From Haladaptatus sp. R4 (lineage in GTDB: Archaea > Halobacteriota > Halobacteria > Halobacteriales > Haladaptataceae), in assembly GCF_001625445.1 (NCBI RefSeq), contig NZ_LWHG01000029.1, forward strand, positions 124,001 to 188,000: a stretch of 64,000 nucleotides of DNA. Reading direction: 5' to 3'. Under the pieces are notes generated by a model. It ran no database searches and was not told the origin of the DNA. It was given only the letters and a program-made list of their open reading frames with translations. Numbering within the stretch: the stretch's first letter is position 1; every line of letters begins with the position of its first letter. Shown here piece after piece: positions 55,611-63,908 of this stretch. The position numbers were made by a program, and so were the translations under genes.

Positions 55611-55630
55611 CTGACTGATTCGTCAGTAAG
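55611..55630 (+). promoter_or_regulatory. TetR-like operator copy 2 upstream of MFS exporter
   Basis: CTGACTGATTCGTCAGTAAG, with the internal inverted repeat ACTGA-TTCG-TCAGT. It is inverted relative to copy 1, with 118 bases between them, a spacing compatible with looping or with separate control of two promoters. Confidence 0.6.
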
Positions 55631-55756
55631 TCCATTGTGGTATCGTGAGCGTACTTGACGGATCGAAAGCAATAACTAGTCGATCGTTTCATCAGGAGCG
55701 AATCGCATCGAAAACGTACATCACACGCCGGAAATTACGTCCCCGAACGTCGGAGA

Positions 55757-56251
55757 TTACGTCCCCGAAAACGTCCGCGTGACCGCGCTCCGGAACCGCC
55801 GCCCGCTGTACGCGAAGAGGACGGCTATCCAAAGCGTGACGACGCCGATGGGGTAGACGGTGATTTGGTTCTGGTCGTTCAACGCGAGGGTGAACCGCAA
55901 CATCTCCAGTCCGGAGATGAACAGCAACCCGGCGGTAATCCGCCGGTCGCCATACCCGAGATAGCCGAGCGCGGCGGTGAGCAACGCCAGTAGATAGCAG
56001 ACGACGGCGACCAACCGCATGACCATGAAATCGGGGGTATACGGCGTGAGCGGGGGAATCGAAAAGAAGTTGAAACCGGAGAGGCCGACCTTGGTCGAAC
56101 CGAACATGAAGATGACGTAGTATCCCTTCGGCCACGTCACGATCTCCCACGGGATGAGTCCGACGAGTACCAGCACCGCGGCACGGTAGTATCCCCACCA
56201 GTCCCGTCTGCCCCCCGACCGAACCGCCGTGTCGCTAGAGTTGCGGCTCAT
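55757..56251 (-). CDS. Haloarchaeal membrane protein of unknown function
   Basis: 164 residues from ATG 56251 (the frame opens at 56356, upstream residues less convincing). Five hydrophobic segments (AAVLVLVGLIPWEIVTWP, YYVIFMFGSTKVGL, LVAVVCYLLALLTAALGYLG, AGLLFISGLEMLRFTLAL, VTLWIAVLFAY). The phrase WPKGYYVIFMFG and GDRRITAGLLFISG are typical of a haloarchaea-only family. Function is unknown. It lies 144 bases from the IclR gene on the same strand. Confidence 0.65.
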   Translation of the reverse strand: MSRNSSDTAVRSGGRRDWWGYYRAAVLVLVGLIPWEIVTWPKGYYVIFMFGSTKVGLSGFNFFSIPPLTPYTPDFMVMRLVAVVCYLLALLTAALGYLGYGDRRITAGLLFISGLEMLRFTLALNDQNQITVYPIGVVTLWIAVLFAYSGRRFRSAVTRTFSGT

Positions 56252-56395
56252 TGGTGAAAATGAGGACGCAACGGCGAAAAGGATTGCTACTCCGATGGTC
56301 GAAGCGTACGCAGTCAGCGGGATGGTGACAGCACGACCCGAGACCCGCCGGAACACCGCAAAGAAAATCGGCGGTGGGGAGACGAGCGAGAAGAA

Positions 56396-57154
56396 CTACA
56401 GCGACGTCGCGTTGATTTCGATGACATTTGCCGCCCTATATACTATTTGTGACAGTTGTTCGAGGCGGTCGTCGTCCATCCGACTCGTCGGTCCGATGAC
56501 ACTGATCGCTCCGTAGACACCACCGTCCTGCTTTTTGATCGGCACCCCGACACCGACCAGTCCCGGAATCGACTCCTCCCGGTTGTAGGCGAATCCCTTC
56601 TCCCGAATCTCCGCCAGTTCTTCGCGGAGTTGCGTTTCGTCGGTGATGGTGTTCTCCGTTCGCGCTTCGAGTTCGACGTCGTCGAGGAAGCGTTCGAGTT
56701 CCTCGTCCGTCTTGTACGCGAGTATGGCCTTGCCGACCGCCGTGTGGTAGAGGTTGTTCCGGTAGCCGATGTACAGTTCCGTCTGAACGGCGTTCTCGCC
56801 GTTGGTCGTGTAGAGGCAGATACCTTGGTGTTGCTCCTCGACGGTGAAGAGCGCACGTTCCCCGCTTTCCTCCGCCAGGGTGTCCACCTCGTCGCTGACG
56901 AGGTCGTAGATATCGAAGCGATTACGCACGTGGTGAGCGATGTCGATAAACCGGAGTCCGAGGCAGTATTTCTCGCCATCCTTCACGACGTACCCGTACT
57001 CACGGAGCGTCGCCAAGTAACAGTGCGCCGCGCTTTTCGAGATGTCGAGGTGGTCGGCGAGTTCCGTCACTCCGAGCCGTTCGTGTTTTTGGAGTGCGCT
57101 TATGATGTCGAGGGAGGTTTGGGTTGATTTTACGGGATTTTTAGCCTCGTTCAT
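56396..57154 (-). CDS. IclR family transcriptional regulator (first copy)
   Basis: 252 residues from ATG 57154. N-terminal winged helix: TQTSLDIISALQKHERLGVTELADHLDISKSAAHCYLATLREYGYV. The C-terminal IclR effector domain has FDIYDLVSDEVDTLAEESGERALFTVEEQ, TAVGKAILAY and GLVGVGVPIKK...AISVIGPTSRM. It is a clear paralogue of the regulator at 63003-63767. A perfect palindrome 33 bases upstream is the likely operator, shared with the divergent catabolic genes. Such haloarchaeal IclRs (XacR-like) control sugar-degradation operons. Confidence 0.92.
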   Translation of the reverse strand: MNEAKNPVKSTQTSLDIISALQKHERLGVTELADHLDISKSAAHCYLATLREYGYVVKDGEKYCLGLRFIDIAHHVRNRFDIYDLVSDEVDTLAEESGERALFTVEEQHQGICLYTTNGENAVQTELYIGYRNNLYHTAVGKAILAYKTDEELERFLDDVELEARTENTITDETQLREELAEIREKGFAYNREESIPGLVGVGVPIKKQDGGVYGAISVIGPTSRMDDDRLEQLSQIVYRAANVIEINATSL

Positions 57155-57500
57155 CTTTCTCAGTACTGTTGTCAGCTGTTGGCATAAGCGTTTGGAATAA
57201 CCAAACGCTCGCTGTCGTCCATTTTCCGCCACGAAAATGACCGATTACAATATAGTTCGTAAAGATGTTTTTCGTCCGTCATTCTATAGACGTCACTATC
57301 TTCCGTCAATTTATCAATATTCCAATCATCATCTCTCGTTGATATTCCGGAACGGGAGTATCACTTGCCCGTCCAACCATGTCAATCAATTCCATGCTAG
57401 ACGGAAACTATATTAAAGCAGTTGCGTATACCTGTAATATGCGCAGAGTAGCGTTTGCAAGTCGTGTAGAACGAAATCCGTCTCACGCGAGGATACCGAT
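57155..57500. other. Divergent promoter region of IclR and LLM genes
   Basis: About 345 bases, AT-rich in the middle, holding the IclR-type palindrome at 57187-57209. CTATATTAAAGCAG at about 57408-57421 is a TATA candidate for the LLM gene, 80 bases before its ATG. Confidence 0.6.
57187..57209. promoter_or_regulatory. IclR-type operator, perfect palindrome
   Basis: AGCGTTTGG-AATAA-CCAAACGCT, 9-base perfect arms. It shares the core CGTTTGG with two other copies in this cluster (62864 and 62983). It lies 33 bases before the first iclR start. Confidence 0.75.
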
Positions 57501-58478
57501 ATGAAGTTCGGGGTGTTCCTCAACCAGTATTACACGGAGGGCAGCGAGTTCGGCGTCGGGGACCTCTACGAACAGGTGGAGTTGATGGAGGACGTCGGGT
57601 TCGACTCCGCGACGCTCGGCGAGCGACACATCCACGAGGAGGGGTTCGTGGAACCGATTACCGCGCTCGCGGCCATCGCCGCGCGAACCGAACGGCTCGA
57701 ACTCGGCACCGCGGCGATGCTTCCCGCGCTGTACAACCCGCTCCACCTCGCCGAGCAGGTGGCGATGATAGACGAGATTTCCGGCGGTCGCGCCGCGTTC
57801 GGCGCGGCGCTCGGCTATCGGGAGCGCGAACTCGCGCCGTTCGACGTGGAGATGGACGAACGGGTCGGCAAGTTCCTCGAATCGATTACGCTCCTCAAGC
57901 GGCTTTGGACCGAGTCGAGCGTCACGCACGACGGCGACTACTGGTCGTTCGACGACGTCTTCCTGAGTCCGCGACCGGACGAGGTCCCGGTTTGGATCGG
58001 CGGCCACGCCGACATCGCCATCAAGCGGGCGGCGTATCGCGGCGACGCCTGGATCGCCAGCGCGTCGTCCACGACATCGGACCTCGAAGAACAGATCGGC
58101 GTGTACGAGGACGCGCTCGACGAGTTCGGCATGAGCCGCGAGGAGAACGACGTCATCCTCATGCGCGACTGTTACGTCGCCGACTCCGTCGATGCCGCAC
58201 GCGAAGCTATCGAGCCGTATCTCCTGAACCTCTATCGACTGTACGCTCGCTGGGGGCAGACGTACATGGACGAGAACGAAGTCGAGGTGGACTACGACGA
58301 ACTCGACGAGAAGTTCGTCATCGGAACGCCGGAGAACTGTATCGAACAGCTCCGAACCTACGAGGACCTCGGCGTGGATCACGTCCTCATTCGGTGTCAG
58401 TTCCCGGGACAACCGCAGGAGTCGGCGATGACGTGTCTCGAACGATTCGGCGAGGAAGTCATCCCCGCGTTCAAATGA
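57501..58478 (+). CDS. LLM class flavin-dependent oxidoreductase
   Basis: 325-residue luciferase-like TIM barrel. Family features include MKFGVFLNQYY, FDSATLGERHIHEEGF, LAAIAARTERLELGTAAMLPALYNPLHLAEQVAMID, SGGRAAFGAALGYRERE and FVIGTPENCIEQL. It should use FMN or F420 for oxidation or monooxygenation of a small molecule. Haloarchaea make F420, so that cofactor is plausible. Its stop overlaps the next gene (ATGA), showing an operon. A role in the sugar-acid route is unusual, and it may act on an aldehyde or ketone intermediate. Confidence 0.9.
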   Translation: MKFGVFLNQYYTEGSEFGVGDLYEQVELMEDVGFDSATLGERHIHEEGFVEPITALAAIAARTERLELGTAAMLPALYNPLHLAEQVAMIDEISGGRAAFGAALGYRERELAPFDVEMDERVGKFLESITLLKRLWTESSVTHDGDYWSFDDVFLSPRPDEVPVWIGGHADIAIKRAAYRGDAWIASASSTTSDLEEQIGVYEDALDEFGMSREENDVILMRDCYVADSVDAAREAIEPYLLNLYRLYARWGQTYMDENEVEVDYDELDEKFVIGTPENCIEQLRTYEDLGVDHVLIRCQFPGQPQESAMTCLERFGEEVIPAFK

Positions 58479-59532
58479 CGACGAAAATCGGCTACGTCGG
58501 GTTGGACCATCACCACTGTCAACCGTATCTCGACAGCATCGACCAGCTCGACGTCGAACTGACGGCGACCGCCGACGAGCGGTTCACCCCGGAAGCGTTG
58601 GACATCGAGACGGCGAGCGACGCTCCCCACTACGGTTCCGTCGAACGGTTGCTGGACGATTCTGACGTCGACCTCGTCTGGATAACGCTCTCGAATCGGG
58701 ACACGCCCGAGGTCATCGAAGCGGCCGTCGAGCGAGGTATCGACGTGTTCACCGAGAAACCCGCCGCCCGGACGGCCACCGACCTCGAACCGGTCGCGGC
58801 CGCTGCTCGCGAGTCGGAGGCCACAGTCGGGGTCTCCTACACTTGGCGCGGCCACCCGATTTCGAAACAACTCCACGAGCTACGTCGGTCCGGGTTTTTC
58901 GGGGACGTTCGGAGCTTCGACCTCCGGTTCGTCGCCTCGTCGCTACGGACGCGGGACACGGACCACTACCTCTTCGAGAACGACGCCAGTCGCGGCGGTA
59001 TCGTCCAATGGCTCGGCGTCCACTGGCTCGATCTGGTGCCGTGGATACTCGACGACCCGATCGTTCGTGTGAACGCGAACCTCTCGGCCGGAACCCCGGA
59101 GGTCGATATCGAGGACGAGCGACGCTCCAGTTGGAAACGGAATCCGGTGCCATCGGCACGCACACCTGCGGCTACTACCTCCGCGAGGGACGGTACGATA
59201 CCCGGATTCAGGTGTACGGCGAGAAGGGACGGAGCAGTTGGGACCCGATGGGCGAGACGTTCGGCTTCGAGGGGGAGACGACGCTCGAACTCGGTTCCTC
59301 GGGTGGCGACTGGGTAAGTACGCCACACCGGCGGGTCACACACGAGTATCAGGCCGCACCGGGCTACGGCGGCCGCTGGGGAATCGAGTTCTTCGAGCGG
59401 ATGTTACGCGCCAGGAACGGCGCTGCCACGATGCCTGCTGATTTGGACGACGCGCTCGAAGTCCTGCGGGTTCTCGACGCGGTGTACGAGTCCGCGCGAA
59501 CGGGGACGTGGGAATCCGTCGACGGCGCGTAG
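58475..59532 (+). pseudogene. Gfo/Idh/MocA family oxidoreductase, one frameshift
   Basis: From ATG 58475 the frame reads TTKIGYVGLDHHHCQPYLDSI, VDLVWITLSNRDTPEVIEAA, VFTEKPAARTATDLEP (the EKP motif with catalytic Lys), and SRGGIVQWLGVHWLDLVPWIL. After EVDIED it shifts at about 59117 to ATLQLETESGAIGTHTCGYYLREG and runs to 59532. One added base gives 352 residues. It is coupled to the LLM gene by ATGA overlap. It should be an NAD(P)-dependent sugar dehydrogenase of the cluster. Confidence 0.82.
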
Positions 59533-59588
59533 GAATCGGACCCTTCGCGTTCGCGTTCTCGTCTTCGTGTTCGCGTCCGCATTTCCGA

Positions 59589-61037
59589 TCAGTCCTCGTA
59601 GATGGAGTCGATTTTCCACTCCGCTACCGGGGTGAACTCCGACGCGTCGAGGTCGATATCGTACCCGAACGGCGCTTCGAGAACGGACCCCAAGGAAATT
59701 TTCCCGTCGTGGATATCGAGCGTGGCGAACCCGTTCGGGTGGCGACGATAGAGGTCGCCGTGGTTTTCGAGGAGTTGGTCCTGAACGTCGTCCGGAAACA
59801 TGTCGAGGCCCAAGTAGTAGTGGTGTCCGTTTCGCTCGACGTGGTCCATCCCGATGGTCGCCATCGTGGCGAGGTCCTCCCCCAACTCGACGGGACCGAG
59901 CGTCGTGAGGTCCTCGCCGCTCATCAGGTACGTCCCGTCCGTGGTCCGCCGTCGGTGTTCGATCAGACAGCGATTCACGATTCCCTTCATGACCCCCTTG
60001 CAGTTCTTGTGACTCGTCCCGGCGTAGCCGCAGTCGAGGGCCGTTCGAAGGCTGGTGGGGTGGTCGTCCGACTCGTCGATGATGACGGGCGGCCGGTCGG
60101 TCCACGCGTCGAACGTCGCGCGTGTACCCTCGCTGAACGCCTCGTCGCGCGGGAGGGGTTGTTCGACGTACAGGAGATGATCGAAGAACGGTTCGAGGGT
60201 CGAATCGGCTTGCATCGTCTCCCACTGGCGTCGAAACTCAGCGACGCTCCCGTACTGTTCGTTCGCGTCCAGCGAGAAGGCGTAGTCGTCGAGCGAACTC
60301 CGTTCGAGGAGGGCGTGAATCCGACGAAGCCGGTCGGCGTCGCTCGGCGTGGCCGCGAGCTTGATTTTGAAGTGGTTCACGCCCTGCTCCTCGATGTACT
60401 CCGTCAGCGACTGCGGGAGGCCGTCGTCGAGTCTGTCCGCGACAGCGACGTCCTCGTCGGTCAACGGATCGCTCAACCCGACCGTGTGCCGGATTCGCAT
60501 CTCACGCCGTGGCGTTTCGGGGAGGAGTTCCGTCGGCTCCCGACCGTCGAGTTCGTCGTAGAGTTCCCCCATCTCGATGCCGAGGGTGTTCTCGTGGACG
60601 GCGGTAGGGAACGTCGTGTCCGTCGCCCGGCAGAAGGCGTCTATCAACGCCTGTTCGATCAAACTGACGCCGTAGCTCCACAGGAGCGCCGGATGGTCGG
60701 TCGGTTCGGCCCAGTCGCCGACCTGCTCGAACAGCGACTGCCAATAGGAGAAAACTGTCGGGTGGGAATCCATGGCAGTCGCGTGCTCACACGTCGCCTC
60801 GAACACCTCCAACATTCCCTCGATTCCGTCTTCGAGCGTCATCTCCGGGTCCTTGTGGAACCACATCGGCGCGAGCGCGCCCATGCTCAATCCCCGTGCC
60901 GTTCGCCCGTCGATGTCGGCGGTGAGGGAGACGAGGATTTGCGGGCCTTCAGTGACGTGCACGTTGCCGAAGTGAAACGACATCCGTCGGCGGAGGTTGA
61001 TAGTGGACAACTCCGTCTCGAAGATGGTGATTGCCAT
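59589..61037 (-). CDS. Enolase-superfamily (mandelate racemase/MLE-type) dehydratase or racemase
   Basis: 482 residues from ATG 61037 (the frame stays open to 61289, overlapping the divergent gene). Barrel motifs: HFKIKLAA (Lys224 and Lys226), SLDANEQY (Asp257), YVEQPL (Glu292) and VIIDESDD (Asp321-Glu322), the full set of acid metal ligands plus the KxK base. About 80 residues longer than usual MR/MLE enzymes. Likely dehydrates a sugar acid such as an aldonate. It is convergent with the LLM-Gfo/Idh pair and divergent from the isomerase. A CCAAACG half-site lies near 61087. Confidence 0.87.
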   Translation of the reverse strand: MAITIFETELSTINLRRRMSFHFGNVHVTEGPQILVSLTADIDGRTARGLSMGALAPMWFHKDPEMTLEDGIEGMLEVFEATCEHATAMDSHPTVFSYWQSLFEQVGDWAEPTDHPALLWSYGVSLIEQALIDAFCRATDTTFPTAVHENTLGIEMGELYDELDGREPTELLPETPRREMRIRHTVGLSDPLTDEDVAVADRLDDGLPQSLTEYIEEQGVNHFKIKLAATPSDADRLRRIHALLERSSLDDYAFSLDANEQYGSVAEFRRQWETMQADSTLEPFFDHLLYVEQPLPRDEAFSEGTRATFDAWTDRPPVIIDESDDHPTSLRTALDCGYAGTSHKNCKGVMKGIVNRCLIEHRRRTTDGTYLMSGEDLTTLGPVELGEDLATMATIGMDHVERNGHHYYLGLDMFPDDVQDQLLENHGDLYRRHPNGFATLDIHDGKISLGSVLEAPFGYDIDLDASEFTPVAEWKIDSIYED

Positions 61038-61122
61038 ATCGGGACCTCGGACCGTGAAACAATAAATCATCTCCCGCTCGCACCGACCAAACGTTTTTAC
61101 CATCGACTCGAAAGTATTCGAC

Positions 61123-61882
61123 ATGCACATCGGACTTTGTACGCTAGCCGACGGGAATTCCTCCGTCGAGGAGGTGGTGCGGGAAGCAGCGGCCGCCGGG
61201 TACGACGGCGTCGAAATATGGGGCCGAGGACACGTCGACGGCACCAACGGCACGCCGGACGAAGCGCGCCGAACTGCGACGGACCTCAATCTCGATATCC
61301 CGACCTACGGTTCCTATCTCCGGCCGGAACGCCCAAGTTCGCCGAGTCCTACGAGGGGGAACTCGAAATCGCGACGCTCTCGACGCGGACCTCGTTCGCG
61401 TCTGGGCGGGAAATCAGGAGTACGGCGTCCACGACCGCGGCCATTGGAGGCGGACGGTCTCGGACCTCCGCGAGTTGGCGACCGCGGCGTCGGAACGGGG
61501 TATCGGCGTCACCGTCGAGAAACACGAGGGGACGCTCACCGACGACGGAGAGGGAGCGCGGCGGTTGATCGAAAAGGTGGACGAACCGAACTGCGGTCTC
61601 AACTGGCAACCGCTGTTCGGCATGACGTCGGATGCGATTCGGGCGGAAGTCGAGGAACTCGCACCGCTGAGCAACAACGTCCACATTCAGACCGTTCCCG
61701 AATCGGGCGCGACGACGCGCTGTGCGTTGGCGGACGCTTTCTTCGACGTCGAACACATCGTTCGAACGTTTCAGGACGCCGATTTCGACGGCTACGTGAA
61801 CGTCGAGTTCGTCCGAGACGATATCGACTTCACGCGTGCCATCGACGCCGACCTCGACTACCTTCGGTCGCTTGCCCGGTGA
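61123..61882 (+). pseudogene. Sugar-phosphate isomerase/epimerase (xylose-isomerase-like TIM barrel), two frameshifts
   Basis: Starts MHIGLCTLADGNSSVEEVVREA to SYLRP, shifts at about 61327 to GTPKFAESYEGELEIA, and shifts again at about 61373 to ALDADLVRVWAGNQEYGVHDRGHW, then open to 61882 (TVEKHEGTLTDDGEGA, CGLNWQPLFG, GYVNVEFVRDD). Adding one G at each point gives 253 residues. The AP-endonuclease-2-like barrel with Glu in VEKHEG and in NVEFV is complete. Two errors 46 bases apart suggest a local low-quality stretch. Likely isomerises or epimerises a sugar of the cluster. Confidence 0.78.
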
Positions 61883-61908
61883 CGTCAACGTTGCCTACGA
61901 CATCGTCA

Positions 61909-61992
61909 CGGACCACGTACCACGGTGCACCTATTTCGGACCACGTACCACGATGCACATTTCACGGACCACGTGTCACGGAGCACATTTCA
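61909..61992. repeat. 28-bp tandem repeat, three copies
   Basis: Units at 61909-61936, 61937-61964 and 61965-61992, core CGGACCACGTACCACGATGC. Each unit contains the palindrome-like CCACGTACCACG/CACGTG. It fills the space between two converging genes. Copies 1 and 2 differ at 4-5 positions. Confidence 0.88.
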
Positions 61993-62005
61993 CGGGAACC
62001 GTTCA

Positions 62006-62740
62006 TCATCGTGACGTCACGTGATTCCGGAGCGTACCGACCCCTTCGAACTCGACTTCGACCACGTCACCGTCCGAGAGCGCGTCCGGGCCGTACGGCG
62101 TTCCCGTCGCGATGACGTCGCCCGGTTCGAGGGTGATGAGTCGAGAGACGTCGGCGACCAACTCGGGAACTGAGAATATCATCATCTCCCGCGTAGTCTC
62201 CTGTTTCACCTCGCCGTTGTGTCGGAGTTGCAGCGTCGCATCGTCCGGGACTTCGTCCGGCGTCGCGATGACCGGACCAATCGGGAGCGAACCGTCGAAC
62301 GCCTTGCCGCGAACCCAGTTTCGCTCTTCGGCCTGGTCGTCCCGGTTCGAGATGTCGTTCACGCAGGTGAACCCCTCGACGTAGGCCATCGCGTCGTCCG
62401 CATCGACGTCCCGGCACTGCGTTCCGATGACGATGCCGAACTCGGCTTCGAACTCCACGAGGTCCTTGCCGGGTGGCAGTTCGATGGCGTCGTCGTGCCC
62501 GCTCACGCAGTTCGGTCCCTTGAGGAAGAGTTCGGGTCGCTCGGGTAGGTCCTCGAACCCGGACTCCTCCCTGTGGTCCATGTAACCACCCGCCTGACAG
62601 ACGACTTTCGTCGGTTCGCACGGCGGGAGCGTCTCCACGGATTCCACGTCGTAGGTTCGATTGCCCGCTTCGATGGTGCCCTCGACCAGTTCACCGTTTC
62701 GGGCGATACCCGTCTCGTCACGAAAACGTATCGTTCGCAT
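62006..62740 (-). CDS. Fumarylacetoacetate hydrolase (FAH) family protein
   Basis: 244 residues from ATG 62740. FAH motifs: PPCEPTKVVCQAGGYMDH, ELFLKGPNCVSGHDDAIELP, EAEFGIVIGTQCRDVDADDA, GFTCVNDISNRDDQ (metal site, Glu/Asp), GKAFDGSLPIGPVIA and TGTPYGPDALSDGDVVEVEFEGVG. This family has hydrolases and hydratases of 2-keto acids. In haloarchaeal sugar routes (such as rhamnose degradation) FAH members cleave a diketo intermediate, so a similar end step is likely here. An IclR-type palindrome is 124 bases upstream. Confidence 0.9.
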   Translation of the reverse strand: MRTIRFRDETGIARNGELVEGTIEAGNRTYDVESVETLPPCEPTKVVCQAGGYMDHREESGFEDLPERPELFLKGPNCVSGHDDAIELPPGKDLVEFEAEFGIVIGTQCRDVDADDAMAYVEGFTCVNDISNRDDQAEERNWVRGKAFDGSLPIGPVIATPDEVPDDATLQLRHNGEVKQETTREMMIFSVPELVADVSRLITLEPGDVIATGTPYGPDALSDGDVVEVEFEGVGTLRNHVTSR

Positions 62741-62863
62741 AGACGAGAGAGGGTTGGGAGGGGGAGGTAACGAATGTTTGGGTTCGACCACCGGACGGCG
62801 TGAAATTTGTAACGCCGCCGGGGCGACCCGGTGGCTATCGTGATGATACCGGTGAGCACGAGT

Positions 62864-62882
62864 CGTTTGGAATTACGAAACG
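62864..62882. promoter_or_regulatory. IclR-type operator copy 2
   Basis: CGTTTGG-AATTA-CGAAACG, an inverted repeat with one mismatched pair, matching the 57187 copy at most positions. It is 124 bases before the FAH-family start. Confidence 0.68.
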
Positions 62883-62982
62883 CTCCCGTTTCCAGCAAAT
62901 CCATCCATTACAAAGATATCACTGTAACGCGCGGGGTCTCGGCGACGATTTCGATCGGTTCGACGTCCCTCCGGTGATCCGG

Positions 62983-63001
62983 TGTTTGGTATTACGAAAC
63001 A
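62983..63001. promoter_or_regulatory. IclR-type operator copy 3
   Basis: TGTTTGG-TATTA-CGAAACA, an inverted repeat with one mismatched pair, same layout as copy 2, ending 2 bases from the iclR stop at 63003. It lies 119 bases from copy 2, so two sites precede the FAH-family gene. Confidence 0.65.
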
Positions 63002-63002
63002 G

Positions 63003-63767
63003 TTATCGAGCTATCGACGTCGAATTGATCTCGATGACGTTCACGGCGTGGTGGATCATTTCCGAGATATCGTCCAGTCGATCACCGGTCATCCGACTCG
63101 TCGGTCCGATGACGCTGACTGCGCCGTACACGCCGCCGTCTCGCGCCCGAACGGGTGCACCGGCACCGACGAGACCGGCGATGGTTTCCTCCCGATTGAA
63201 CGCGATGCCGTCGTCCCGAACGTCTTCGAGTTCCGCGCGCAACTGCTCGCGGGTCGAAATCGTGTGTTCGGTGTGTTTCGTGAACTCCAAATCCCGTATC
63301 AGTTCGTCCCGCCGTTCCCGCGGCATGTACGCGAGTATCGCCTTCCCGACGGCGGTGTGATGGAGGTCGTTTCGATAGCCGACGTACAGTTCGGTCTGGA
63401 CGGCCATGTCGCCACTCGCTTTGTAGAGGCACACCCCTTTTCCCTGTTCTTCGACGGTGAACAGGGCCAACTCGCCGCTTCGCTCGGCCAGTGTATCGAC
63501 CTCGTCGGTGACGAGGTCGTAGATTTCGAACCGATTTCGGACGTGGTGGGACATGTCGAGGAACTGTGGACCGAGTCGATACGCCCCGTCCTCCCGCACC
63601 ACGTAGCCGTTCTGGCGCAGCGTCGAGAGGTGGCTATGAATCGTCCCCTTCGAGACGTCCAAGTCGGTGGCCAGTTCCGTCACGCCCATCCGCCGATGTT
63701 CCTGAAGCGAATCGACGATATCGAGGGCGGTCTGTACCGCTTTGACCGGATTCCTTGCTTCGTTCAT
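63003..63767 (-). CDS. IclR family transcriptional regulator (second copy)
   Basis: 254 residues from ATG 63767. The N-terminal winged helix is VQTALDIVDSLQEHRRMGVTELATDLDVSKGTIHSHLSTLRQNGYV, and the effector domain has FEIYDLVTDEVDTLAERSGELALFTVEEQGKGVCLY, TAVGKAILAYMP and AVSVIGPTSRM. It is paralogous to the 56396-57154 regulator. It reads on the same strand as the FAH-family gene and is divergent from the partial gene at 63909. The two likely bind similar palindromes. Confidence 0.92.
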   Translation of the reverse strand: MNEARNPVKAVQTALDIVDSLQEHRRMGVTELATDLDVSKGTIHSHLSTLRQNGYVVREDGAYRLGPQFLDMSHHVRNRFEIYDLVTDEVDTLAERSGELALFTVEEQGKGVCLYKASGDMAVQTELYVGYRNDLHHTAVGKAILAYMPRERRDELIRDLEFTKHTEHTISTREQLRAELEDVRDDGIAFNREETIAGLVGAGAPVRARDGGVYGAVSVIGPTSRMTGDRLDDISEMIHHAVNVIEINSTSIAR

Positions 63768-63842
63768 ACTAACTGGTTCGGAATTAGGTTGTGGGACGAT
63801 CGATATCAATGTTTTCTCGACCGAAATGATAGTTCAACGACC

Positions 63843-63856
63843 GAAACGCCCGTTTC
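63843..63856. promoter_or_regulatory. Short palindrome in the iclR/partial-gene divergent region
   Basis: GAAACG-CC-CGTTTC, a perfect 6-base inverted repeat 52 bases before the ATG at 63909. It shares the CGTTT half of the cluster operators but with a much shorter spacer, so its relation to them is uncertain. Confidence 0.4.
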
Positions 63857-63908
63857 CCTTCCCGGAACAAACTAATAACGAGCGTGAGTGGGCAGCGATA
63901 GAGACCCC

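Larger units (their letters stand above)
55421..55756. other. Regulatory intergenic region before the MFS exporter
   Basis: About 335 bases between the exporter and the next same-strand gene, holding two inverted copies of a 20-base operator-like element (separate entries). No gene is supported. Confidence 0.6.
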
